14,441 nt of DNA from Candidatus Gastranaerophilales bacterium (GTDB lineage Bacteria > Cyanobacteriota > Vampirovibrionia > Gastranaerophilales > Gastranaerophilaceae). The stretch spans positions 16,212 to 30,652 of the forward strand of contig CAJUPC010000026.1 in NCBI GenBank assembly GCA_910588555.1, read 5' to 3'. Made by a program: the position numbers and the translations under genes. This document shows positions 7,593-14,441 of the stretch, in pieces (within the stretch, counting starts at the first letter, position 1; each line of letters opens with the position of its first letter). The notes under the pieces were generated by a model that saw only the letters and a list, made by a program, of their open reading frames with translations, searched no databases and had not been told where the DNA came from.

Positions 7593-8105
7593 ATGAAAAA
7601 GATTTTAGTTTTAGCAGGTATAATTTTTCTTTGTTCAAAAGCATACGCAGATATTTTTGACCATCCGACTACACCTGATAAAATAACTTTGCCGCAATAC
7701 AATTCTGTTTCCTGCAAATTTACTCAAACCAAAACAGCAGGACAAACAGTTATTAAATCAGGCGGTAATTTCAAATTCAACTCTCAAAACGGAGTAGTTT
7801 TTGAAACCCTTTACCCTGTAAAAACAACAACCGCTTATACAACTAATCAAAATAAAAGATTAGACGATATAATTACTGCGATTTCAAAAAAAGATTTTTC
7901 TTATCTTAATAAAAACTTTGAACTTTATTACGTAAAAAACAGCTTAGACTGGCAATTGGCACTGAAACCAAAACAGGGTTCAAAACCTTATGGTGTGATT
8001 AAAAATATCATAATCAGCGGCTCAAAATATATTGACGAAATTGACATAAATGCCGCAAGCAGAACGCAAATAAACTTTAGGGAATGTAATGAAAAACATT
8101 ATTAG
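7593..8105 (+). CDS. LolA-like periplasmic outer-membrane lipoprotein carrier
   Basis: This 170-aa protein has a clear Sec signal peptide (MKKILVLAGIIFLCSKAYA, predicted cut after Ala19). The body carries LolA-like features: SVSCKFTQTK near the mature N-terminus, KSGGNFKFNSQNGVVFETLYPV, and a series of short beta strands. LolA-family proteins ferry hydrophobic cargo across the periplasm, and paralogues occur beside MMPL exporters in aryl-polyene clusters, presumably to move the polyene lipid to the outer membrane. An 18-bp gap without a clear ribosome site separates it from the ligase gene. It overlaps the exporter start by 17 bp. Confidence 0.82.
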   Translation: MKKILVLAGIIFLCSKAYADIFDHPTTPDKITLPQYNSVSCKFTQTKTAGQTVIKSGGNFKFNSQNGVVFETLYPVKTTTAYTTNQNKRLDDIITAISKKDFSYLNKNFELYYVKNSLDWQLALKPKQGSKPYGVIKNIIISGSKYIDEIDINAASRTQINFRECNEKHY

Positions 8106-11100
8106 ATTTTTGTACATTGCAGTATTTATTTTTGTCGGAATTTTTGTGTTCACTCATCCTGTTAAAACCGAAACAAACATTCTTAACGCGGTTCTTTCAT
8201 CATCCGAGTCAACACTTGTAAAACTCAGTGAAAAATATTCCTCGCAAATTAATGTTATTTTTGAGAATGCAGATGATGAAACAATAAATAATTTTACAAA
8301 TTCTATTGATAGTACAAATATCAATGTCAAAACTCACGATACACAAAGCTTTTTGCAAAATTCGATGAAGTATCACAAAAACCTTCTTTCTACTAAAACC
8401 GCACAAAAAATCCAAAACAAAAGATATGATGAAGTTACGGCAGAAGCTATGGAAAGAATTTTTGACCCGCTGAATATTATGCTCGTCCCTCTAAACGAAG
8501 ACCCTTTTATGCTTTACATGGATTATATTAAATCTCTCGGTACGGATGAATTAATTTCAGACAATTACAAAATTATTACACTGAAAGTATCTTCTGAGAT
8601 TTCCGACAAAGAAATTAAAAAGCTTATAACGCTGCAGGAAAATTTATCAAAAAACGGCACAAAAATTTATCTTACGGGAAGTCCTATACATTCGTATTAT
8701 GCAAGCACAAAATCAATGCTTGAAATCAACATTATTTGCGTGCTTTCAACGCTTTTTGTTATTGGTTTGTGTTTGTATTATTTCAAAAATCTAAAAATTT
8801 TAATACCGATTGGAATAAGTTTGGGGATTGGAATTTTATCGGGTTATTTCGCTGTATCGCTGATTTTCCCGACAATTCATGTTTTGACTTTTGTCTTTTC
8901 TACAACCTTAATCGGTATTTGTATTGATTACTCTTTGCATTATTTTATTGAAAAAGAAAGAGCTTCTGACCAATATCTGAAAAGTCTAACAAATGTCGGC
9001 GCAGAGGGTGAAAAAATACTTAAAAGCCTTACGGTAAGTATGCTTTCGACTGTATGCGCGTTTGCTGTTTTACTTTTTTCAGGGGTGGAACTTTTAAAAC
9101 AAATTTCCGTTTTCACAATGACAGGACTTTTCAGTGTATACATAATAGTAGTGCTTTTTTATCCTCTATGCGGACAGTGGTTGGATTGTACTATTCGCAA
9201 AATCGAATTAAAACTTCCGAGTAAAAAGATTTTTGCGGTAATATTTGCCGTTATATCTTTTGCAAGTATATTTATGCTGAATTTTGACGACGATATCAAA
9301 AATATGTACGTTCCGTCAAAAAAACTTGCGCATGCTGAAAAATTGTTGAGTGAAATAACGGGTAACAGTAAAAAAACATTTGCGGTTGTTGAAGGTGAAA
9401 AAACTTCTCACCAGTATTTAGAAAGTCAAACCAATATCGGCGCAGAGGGTGAAGAAATGCTTCGCAAAGAAGAATGGATTGCCAAAAATATTGGAGAAAC
9501 AGAGTTTCAGGCAATCAGCAAATTTATCCCGTCTGAAAAACAACAGAGGGAAAATTTTGAGTTAAGGAAAAAACTTTATCAAAATTCTCTTGAAAATTTC
9601 AACGGAATTTTGGCAAAACAAGATGTTCAAAAGCTTTTAAACGAAAAATCTCCTCAAGAATTTTTGAAAGTAAACGAAGATTTAAAAGATTTTCTTATTA
9701 ATGAAAACACGTCGGTTATGATTTTGTATGACTTTAACCGTCCCGAAATAATTGAACAAAACGGCGGAATATACATTGATATTCCAAATGATGTTTCCAA
9801 GAAAATTAGAGAATGTCGTGAAGCTTGCATAAGAATGCTTTTGCCTATGTTTGGGGTTTTAGTTTTGCTTTTGTCCGTAATTTACGATTTCAAGCGGGCA
9901 GTAAAAATCGTTACGCCGTCAGTTGTTGCGGCAATGTTTTCAATCGCGCTTTTAAGTGTAACAGGTCAGGCAATCAACCTTTTCCACATACTGGCAATTT
10001 ACCTTATCATCGGTTTCGGGTTGGATTATTCGGTTTTCAAGGCTGGAAACCATTCAAAAGAGGCTGTTTTATTGTCTTGTGCGACAAGCGTTTTTTCGTT
10101 TGCACTGCTGGCGTTTACGAGTTTCAAACTTATAAGTTCACTCGGTTTCATTCTTGCCGTGGGACTTTCCGTGTCGTATTTTATGAGTACGATAGAATCC
10201 CCTCTACGAGCCTGTAAGGCGGGTGAGGGTAAAAGAGCTTCTGACCAATATCAGAAAAGTTCAACCAATATCGGCACAGAGGGCAAAAAATGGTATCAGG
10301 TTAAAGAACAATCGGCGGGAGAAAAACGACTTCTTTTAACATGGAAAATTTATAAAATTTTCGGCAAAAAAGCCGTTCAAATTCTGGCGTTTTTTATAAC
10401 TTTTTTTGCTTTTTTAAACGCCGAAGATGCGCGCAGATGTTCAAAAAAATATCTTAATATTATTGGTATAAAACCAACACTTACTAATCAATTCAGACAT
10501 TTTCTCGAATACTCCCGGTCACTTGTCGACAGAATGGAAGTTTTTTCAGGCAATTTTGATTACAACAAGATAATTTTTGATAATAAAGATGATGAAAAAA
10601 TATTTGAAAACGGATTATTTGTAATTTGTTCGCACCTCGGAAATATTGATATAATGCGTGCCTTCTTAGACAAATATCCCGAAAAACGAGTTAATGCGTT
10701 TCTTGCAAAAGAGCAATGCAAAATTTTTAACAGTTTCATCAAACAAATTGCGGTTGAAAAACCTGTAACAACTTATGCGGTTGAAGATATCGGAATAGAA
10801 ACGGCAATCGAGATAAAAGATAAACTTTCGGCAGGCGAAATCGTGTTTATGGCAGGCGACAGAACATCAAAAAACAGTACAAACTCTGATGTACAATTTT
10901 TAGGACATAAAGTTCAGTTTCCAACAGGTACGTTTAAGTTTGCAGAAATTATGGATTGCCCCATTGTGTTTGCCTGCGCGTTGAGAGAAAATGATAAATA
11001 CAGGGTTTATGTGAAAAAATTTATTCCCGAAACAAAAAAATGCTACGAACAGTTAAGAGTTGAATTTGTAAAATTTCTTGAAAAACACATTCCTCTTGCA

Positions 11101-11142
11101 CCGTTTCAATTCTTTCACTTTTACGATTTGTTTGAAGATTAA
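8089..11142 (+). CDS. MMPL/RND-type lipid exporter fused to an LpxL-type acyltransferase
   Basis: This 1017-aa inner-membrane protein begins with an MMPL-family transporter: helix 1 at about residues 6-22, a periplasmic domain, helices 2-6 (about 212-360) containing GICIDYSLHYF, helix 7 (382-398), a second periplasmic domain, and helices 8-12 (about 577-697) containing GFGLDYSVF. From about residue 745 it continues as a cytoplasmic acyltransferase of the lipid A lauroyl-transferase (LpxL/HtrB) family, with NAEDARRCSKKYLNIIG and the catalytic motif SHLGNIDI (His849, Asp854). In related clusters these are normally separate genes. Three copies of an in-frame repeat interrupt it: residues about 288-309 (cytoplasmic loop between helices 4 and 5), 435-456 (second periplasmic domain) and 713-734 (the linker between the two domains). 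AGGGA five bases before the ATG supports the start. It is last in the operon. Confidence 0.9.
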   Translation: MKNIIRFLYIAVFIFVGIFVFTHPVKTETNILNAVLSSSESTLVKLSEKYSSQINVIFENADDETINNFTNSIDSTNINVKTHDTQSFLQNSMKYHKNLLSTKTAQKIQNKRYDEVTAEAMERIFDPLNIMLVPLNEDPFMLYMDYIKSLGTDELISDNYKIITLKVSSEISDKEIKKLITLQENLSKNGTKIYLTGSPIHSYYASTKSMLEINIICVLSTLFVIGLCLYYFKNLKILIPIGISLGIGILSGYFAVSLIFPTIHVLTFVFSTTLIGICIDYSLHYFIEKERASDQYLKSLTNVGAEGEKILKSLTVSMLSTVCAFAVLLFSGVELLKQISVFTMTGLFSVYIIVVLFYPLCGQWLDCTIRKIELKLPSKKIFAVIFAVISFASIFMLNFDDDIKNMYVPSKKLAHAEKLLSEITGNSKKTFAVVEGEKTSHQYLESQTNIGAEGEEMLRKEEWIAKNIGETEFQAISKFIPSEKQQRENFELRKKLYQNSLENFNGILAKQDVQKLLNEKSPQEFLKVNEDLKDFLINENTSVMILYDFNRPEIIEQNGGIYIDIPNDVSKKIRECREACIRMLLPMFGVLVLLLSVIYDFKRAVKIVTPSVVAAMFSIALLSVTGQAINLFHILAIYLIIGFGLDYSVFKAGNHSKEAVLLSCATSVFSFALLAFTSFKLISSLGFILAVGLSVSYFMSTIESPLRACKAGEGKRASDQYQKSSTNIGTEGKKWYQVKEQSAGEKRLLLTWKIYKIFGKKAVQILAFFITFFAFLNAEDARRCSKKYLNIIGIKPTLTNQFRHFLEYSRSLVDRMEVFSGNFDYNKIIFDNKDDEKIFENGLFVICSHLGNIDIMRAFLDKYPEKRVNAFLAKEQCKIFNSFIKQIAVEKPVTTYAVEDIGIETAIEIKDKLSAGEIVFMAGDRTSKNSTNSDVQFLGHKVQFPTGTFKFAEIMDCPIVFACALRENDKYRVYVKKFIPETKKCYEQLRVEFVKFLEKHIPLAPFQFFHFYDLFED
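8951..9015 (+). repeat. In-frame coding repeat, copy 1 (MMPL loop 4-5)
   Basis: Encodes ERASDQYLKSLTNVGAEGEK between membrane helices 4 and 5 of the exporter. It shares a perfect 21-bp match (8957-8977 with 10232-10252) with copy 3; counting on through the GGCGCAGAGGGT block, 51 of 59 positions agree by hand alignment. Loop 4-5 is short in MMPL proteins, so the segment reads as an insertion that left the frame intact. Confidence 0.88.
9391..9456 (+). repeat. In-frame coding repeat, copy 2 (second periplasmic domain)
   Basis: Encodes EGEKTSHQYLESQTNIGAEGEE. Its 3' half is nearly identical to the other copies: ACCAATATCGG as in copy 3 and GGCGCAGAGGGTGAA as in copy 1. It sits just after membrane helix 7, on the periplasmic side, so the same peptide is found on both sides of the membrane in this one protein, which argues against a shared binding function. 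Confidence 0.88.
10200..10229 (+). repeat. 30-nt hairpin (imperfect palindrome) inside the fusion linker
   Basis: CCCTC (10200-10204) pairs with GAGGG (10225-10229), AC (10206-10207) with GT (10223-10224) leaving one bulged T, and GCCT (10210-10213) with AGGC (10217-10220) around a GTA loop. It is unusually GC-rich for this gene and abuts repeat copy 3. Translated, it gives an unlikely membrane-edge sequence, PLRACKAG. It looks like intergenic-type repeat DNA absorbed into the reading frame. Confidence 0.65.
10225..10290 (+). repeat. In-frame coding repeat, copy 3 (exporter-acyltransferase linker)
   Basis: Encodes EGKRASDQYQKSSTNIGTEGKK between the last membrane helix and the acyltransferase domain. 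It contains an internal 9-bp direct repeat, ACCAATATC at 10244-10252 and 10264-10272 (20-bp period), and a 6-bp stem TTCTGA/TCAGAA (10239-10244 with 10251-10256, loop of six). It is preceded directly by the hairpin at 10200-10229, which may be part of the same element. The other copies keep these internal features only partly. Confidence 0.88.
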
Positions 11143-11155
11143 CTATATAATGTTT

Positions 11156-12340
11156 TTAAATTTTGGATTTATGTATAACTTTTAAAATTTTGCGCTCATT
11201 TAGTGCGTCAAGTATTCTAAAGTTAAGCAAATTCCTATAATCATACATTGCAGGAGCAAAAGATGAGATACTCTTTTCACCTTTTAATGTTTTAACCATT
11301 TCTTTAACCTTTTTCATATTTTTAATCAAACCGGTTTTAAATCTGTCAGGTTTATAGATAGTCCAAGCTTCATGAGGATAATATGTTGAACGGCATTCAT
11401 TAGTATTTTGGTTAAGCAACATTTCTTTGAATACTTCATAATCTATATTATAAAATTCTTGATTAATATTCTCGGAATATGGACGTAATATCTCAGGCAT
11501 AATTACTCTTGGTTCCGAAATATATTCTGCATACGGGTTAAGATGCTCCATATATTCCATTGAACCTATACCTGCAAATTGAATAGATTTTGAAAATTTT
11601 TCCAATATTCCTAAATCTTCAGCATACTTACCCAATATTTCTAAAAAAGAACAGGCACCTTTACTTGAACATATATAATCAGTAATTACTGTTTTTTTAC
11701 CTGTTTTTTCCATATTATCAACAATAGTTTGAGGATCGGCTTTAATTCTTTTTAAATATTTGCGATACGCAGCTTCTTCCTTCGGCGTTGGTGCCATAGT
11801 TTCCATTCTGCGCATTCCTTCAATTGGGTCAGGTCTGTGCCAAAATTTTGAAAACGCAACAAATTTGTAATCGTCAATTCCGTCTTTCATCCAAAGGGCA
11901 GTATTCAAAAACCATTTTGGACTTCTGCCAAGACAAATAATAGGTTGATCTTTATATTTTGTATAAATTTTAGATGCGTTTATAAACTTATCCATTAAAC
12001 CTTCTGTTCTTAAAGGCATATATGTATAATTTTTATCAATCATTTCGGTTGTATTAATGGCAGTATCTTTAAAAAAGTTAGCATATTTCTTTCTAAATCT
12101 TTTCTTTGTAGATATATGCATAGCCATATATTCTTCGTAATCAATGTGCGGAATTGTTCTATTCGGGTCAAAAAACTCCCCAAAATGAATATTTGCACCA
12201 TATTGAAAGCCTGCAGGAACTTTACTATATTTCTGATTATTCAATATTGTATGTTTAATTGTTTGATTTTCAGAACTTGTTTTTAATAGTTTTGAATGAT
12301 TATTTACTATTTGATTTGACATCACAGGTGAAATATACAT
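11156..12340 (-). CDS. 394-aa protein of unknown function, possible phosphoribosyltransferase-like fold
   Basis: I do not recognise this protein. It has no signal peptide or membrane helix. The first 50 or so residues (MYISPVMSNQIVNNHSKLLK onward) look disordered and Asn/Ser/Lys-rich. A folded part follows, with PIICLGRSPKWFLNTALW (133-150) and, 67 residues later, VITDYICSSKGACSFLEIL (218-236). A strand ending in a Gly-rich turn, then a strand with Asp and a Ser/Lys/Gly loop leading into a helix, is reminiscent of the PRPP-binding loop of phosphoribosyltransferases; this is a weak fold-level hint only. The start is well supported by AAAGGAG six bases upstream. It converges on the exporter gene with 13 bp between stops and diverges from the glycosyltransferase, so it is a separate transcription unit and probably not part of the polyene pathway. 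Confidence 0.75.
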   Translation of the reverse strand: MYISPVMSNQIVNNHSKLLKTSSENQTIKHTILNNQKYSKVPAGFQYGANIHFGEFFDPNRTIPHIDYEEYMAMHISTKKRFRKKYANFFKDTAINTTEMIDKNYTYMPLRTEGLMDKFINASKIYTKYKDQPIICLGRSPKWFLNTALWMKDGIDDYKFVAFSKFWHRPDPIEGMRRMETMAPTPKEEAAYRKYLKRIKADPQTIVDNMEKTGKKTVITDYICSSKGACSFLEILGKYAEDLGILEKFSKSIQFAGIGSMEYMEHLNPYAEYISEPRVIMPEILRPYSENINQEFYNIDYEVFKEMLLNQNTNECRSTYYPHEAWTIYKPDRFKTGLIKNMKKVKEMVKTLKGEKSISSFAPAMYDYRNLLNFRILDALNERKILKVIHKSKI

Positions 12341-12479
12341 TTAATCTCCTTTAAGTTTTTTAATATAAAAAACAAACAAATAAAATTTTGCTAGTAAAAT
12401 ATAAGATATAAAAAGAACTTGTTTAATCGATTTATTAATAATTATGTTTATTGTACAATTTTTTAGGATGTAGAATTTT
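12341..12479. promoter_or_regulatory. Divergent intergenic region
   Basis: This 139-bp, very AT-rich stretch lies between two divergent starts and must hold both promoters. On the minus side AAAGGAG (12353-12347) is the ribosome site of the 394-aa gene. On the plus side AGGA at 12465-12468, eleven bases before the ATG, serves the glycosyltransferase; TTGTTT (12419-12424) and TATGTT (12443-12448), 18 bp apart, are a weak promoter candidate for it. No RNA gene or strong hairpin is evident. Confidence 0.4.
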
Positions 12480-14441
12480 ATGGAAAATAATACAAAATTA
12501 TCAATCATAATGCCTTTGTACAATGTTGCTGATACTCTGCAGACAGCACTTGATTCTATTTTAATGCAGGTTGTTGATTTTAATTATGAAATTATTGCTG
12601 TTGATGATGCTTCAACCGATTTGACAGATGAAATTTTAAAACAGAATGCTGAAAAGTATCCCCAAATTAAAATAATTAAACACGAAAAAAATTCAGGAAA
12701 TGCTGTTTCTTTTTATGACGGTTTATGTGCAAGTTCAGGTGATTATTTCTGCGTTCTGGATGGTGATGATTATTATACTGTCAAATATAAACTTCAAAAA
12801 CAGGTTGATTTTTTGGACTCGGACAAAGAGAATTTATATGTCGGAGTTTCTCATAAATATTTAAAAGCTGATTTTAATAATGATATATTTGAAACATACG
12901 CTTTTAATAAAAATGTTGAATTCAACTATTATACTTTTTTAAATGAAATGCCGTATTACCATACGACAACTTATATGTACAGAAATATTTTCAGAAACAA
13001 AGTCCCTGAATTTTTTAAAGAAAAATATTGCAGAGGTGATAATCCCAGAACATTTTTCCATCTGCTGTTCACTAAAGGAAAAATTAAAGTTTTAGATTTT
13101 GTCGGTTCTGTGTACAAATATTCTAACAATGGAATTTGGTCAAAAACTACACCTAACGAACAAAATGAACGTAATATCAATATGTGTAAGTGGTTAAGTA
13201 ATTATTTAACTACGCAAAAAGAAAAATTTCTTTTTTTAAATGCTGCACAAAGATTATTTTCAATGCAAAATTCGATTGTTGTTCAACCAAACTCAAAAGA
13301 ATTTTATTTGGAAAAACTATATAAAATTTCCAATAAATATACTTTTGAAGATACAGATTTCGTTTTTAAATCAATCTATAAGTCAACATTCATAGACAGT
13401 TTTTGTGAAACTATAGGATATATTGAAAAAATAAGCCGCGGCATATCTCTTTCAAATCCCCTTAAATCAAATCCTAATAATATATTAATAGCAGTTTCAA
13501 ATTTAACTGCTACAGGCGGAGGGGTTTATTATGAAATTAAAGATATTATAGAAATGTATTCAGATAAAAATGTATATTTATTATTAACCGATTTGGACTG
13601 TGAAGAAGAATTAAACAAAGAAGTTTTGAATGAACTTTCTTCTTATAAAAATTTAAATCTTGTATATGGAAAAAGGTCTTCTGAAAACAAAGTAAAAAAA
13701 CTATTCGATATAATTATAAATATAGCACCTGAAAAAACATATTATTATTGCGGTCATAACAATGTGTTTTTAAATACACTAATACAATCCGATATTTCAA
13801 AAAATATTTGTGTATTTTCTTTTGATCACGGCTTCTCATTAGGTTTAGATAATTCAAATTATGATGTTTATATTCCTAAAAGACCTTCTGATTATGAAAT
13901 GTTAAAAAAGGTCTATGGCAAAAAAGTTATTTATATACCTTGTTGGAATAAAGATAAAAAAATAGAAAATACCGAATATATTCCGTTTAAAAATCACGAT
14001 TATTTAATTACAGCTTCTGCTGCTGCAAGATTTTATAAACTTCAAGGGACAAAAGAAGAAAACTATGTAAATTTTGTTCTGACACTATTAAATAAAACCC
14101 GTGGCAAACATGTTCATATAGGCCCAATCGATGATGAAACTTTACAGAACATTTATAAGCAAATGGAAAACTTGAATATTGATACAGATAAATTTATCCA
14201 TATACCCTGGGCTAAAAACTTACTTCAAACTTTATACGATAATTGTGTAGATATTTTCATTGAACCATTTCCAACAGTATCTTTTAAGATTACATTAGAA
14301 GTTTTGTCAGGAGGTGTTCCTATAATTTCTAAAAACAGTTATTTAAGAATGCAATGTGCCGACTTCTTTTATCCGGGAAATTTAACATGGAATAATAAAA
14401 GTGATTTCATAAACATATTATCCGGTTTATCAAAAGAAGTT
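12480..14441 (+). CDS. Two-domain glycosyltransferase, GT2 + GT-B (right-edge partial)
   Basis: The frame is open from the ATG at 12480 to the window end (654 codons, no stop). Residues about 6-120 form a GT2 nucleotide-sugar transferase domain: LSIIMPLYNVADTLQTALDS, the DDAST motif and the metal-binding LDGDDYY. After a helical middle region, residues from about 331 (NILIAVSNLTATGGGVYY) form a second domain of GT-B type, with DIFIEPFP (around 591-598) followed by EVLSGGVPII, the nucleotide-binding end of GT4/GT41-like enzymes. It probably makes a surface glycan (capsule, O-antigen or glycoprotein) in the cytoplasm. It is not an obvious member of the polyene cluster. The C-terminus lies outside the window. 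Which sugar or acceptor it uses cannot be read here. Confidence 0.85.
   Translation, partial: MENNTKLSIIMPLYNVADTLQTALDSILMQVVDFNYEIIAVDDASTDLTDEILKQNAEKYPQIKIIKHEKNSGNAVSFYDGLCASSGDYFCVLDGDDYYTVKYKLQKQVDFLDSDKENLYVGVSHKYLKADFNNDIFETYAFNKNVEFNYYTFLNEMPYYHTTTYMYRNIFRNKVPEFFKEKYCRGDNPRTFFHLLFTKGKIKVLDFVGSVYKYSNNGIWSKTTPNEQNERNINMCKWLSNYLTTQKEKFLFLNAAQRLFSMQNSIVVQPNSKEFYLEKLYKISNKYTFEDTDFVFKSIYKSTFIDSFCETIGYIEKISRGISLSNPLKSNPNNILIAVSNLTATGGGVYYEIKDIIEMYSDKNVYLLLTDLDCEEELNKEVLNELSSYKNLNLVYGKRSSENKVKKLFDIIINIAPEKTYYYCGHNNVFLNTLIQSDISKNICVFSFDHGFSLGLDNSNYDVYIPKRPSDYEMLKKVYGKKVIYIPCWNKDKKIENTEYIPFKNHDYLITASAAARFYKLQGTKEENYVNFVLTLLNKTRGKHVHIGPIDDETLQNIYKQMENLNIDTDKFIHIPWAKNLLQTLYDNCVDIFIEPFPTVSFKITLEVLSGGVPIISKNSYLRMQCADFFYPGNLTWNNKSDFINILSGLSKEV

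Noticed and set aside
9825..10217. 130-residue alternative frame on the plus strand inside the exporter gene
   Set aside because: It overlaps conserved membrane helices 8-12 of the MMPL domain in another frame and shows no family features.
8951..10290. CRISPR array or ordinary tandem repeat
   Set aside because: The copies are hundreds of bases apart, diverged, lie inside conserved coding sequence, and one is in another gene on the other strand; spacing is irregular.
11143..11155. Bidirectional terminator between the convergent genes
   Set aside because: The 13-bp gap has no stem; only AT-rich sequence is present.
12341..12523. 60-residue minus-strand frame upstream of the 394-aa gene
   Set aside because: Low-complexity AT-rich sequence across the divergent promoter region and into the glycosyltransferase start; it has no ribosome site.

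Overview
This AT-rich window carries most of an aryl-polyene (APE)-like lipid/polyketide biosynthesis cluster from a Gram-negative (diderm) bacterium, followed by a gene of unknown function and a large cell-surface glycosyltransferase cut by the right edge. The diderm inference rests on a LolA-like periplasmic carrier, an LpxL-type acyltransferase and an MMPL exporter. The low GC, the tight gene packing and the odd N-terminus of the 394-aa protein make me think of gut Gastranaerophilales (Melainabacteria). That assignment is a low-confidence inference, with Elusimicrobia and other AT-rich gut diderms as alternatives.

Layout. 2-238 (+): the 3' end of an unidentified gene, convergent with and overlapping the next. 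222-3747 (-): a three-gene operon read leftward, in transcription order a ketosynthase-dehydratase fusion, a FabG-like ketoreductase and a second FabF-like ketosynthase. 3748-3767: a 20-bp divergent spacer. 3768-11142 (+): an eight-gene operon with a Cys-less ketosynthase/chain-length-factor partner, a PlsC-type acyltransferase, two acyl carrier proteins, a small four-helix membrane protein, an AMP-ligase-dehydratase fusion, a LolA-like periplasmic protein and a 1017-aa MMPL exporter fused to an LpxL-type acyltransferase. 11156-12340 (-): an unrecognised 394-aa protein. 12341-12479: divergent intergenic region. 12480-14441 (+): a GT2 plus GT-B glycosyltransferase, incomplete.

How it works together (from the known APE systems plus inference). 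The AMP ligase loads a starter, probably an aryl acid, onto an ACP. The ketosynthases and the chain-length partner elongate it, and the ketoreductase and the two dehydratase domains leave conjugated double bonds. The acyltransferases attach the polyene to a lipid, and the MMPL and LolA-like proteins move the product to the outer membrane. No ammonia-lyase, thioesterase, methyltransferase or phosphopantetheinyl transferase is present in the window.

The most unusual signal is a short repeat of about 60 bp inserted in frame in coding sequence four times: three copies in the MMPL-acyltransferase gene and one in the ketosynthase-dehydratase gene on the other strand. All copies lie in the sense direction of their gene and use the same reading frame. 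They encode variants of a peptide of the form (A/T)S(D/H)QYxxSxTNxGxEG. The behaviour resembles the Rickettsia palindromic elements that live inside protein genes. One copy sits at the seam of the exporter-acyltransferase fusion next to a 30-nt hairpin.
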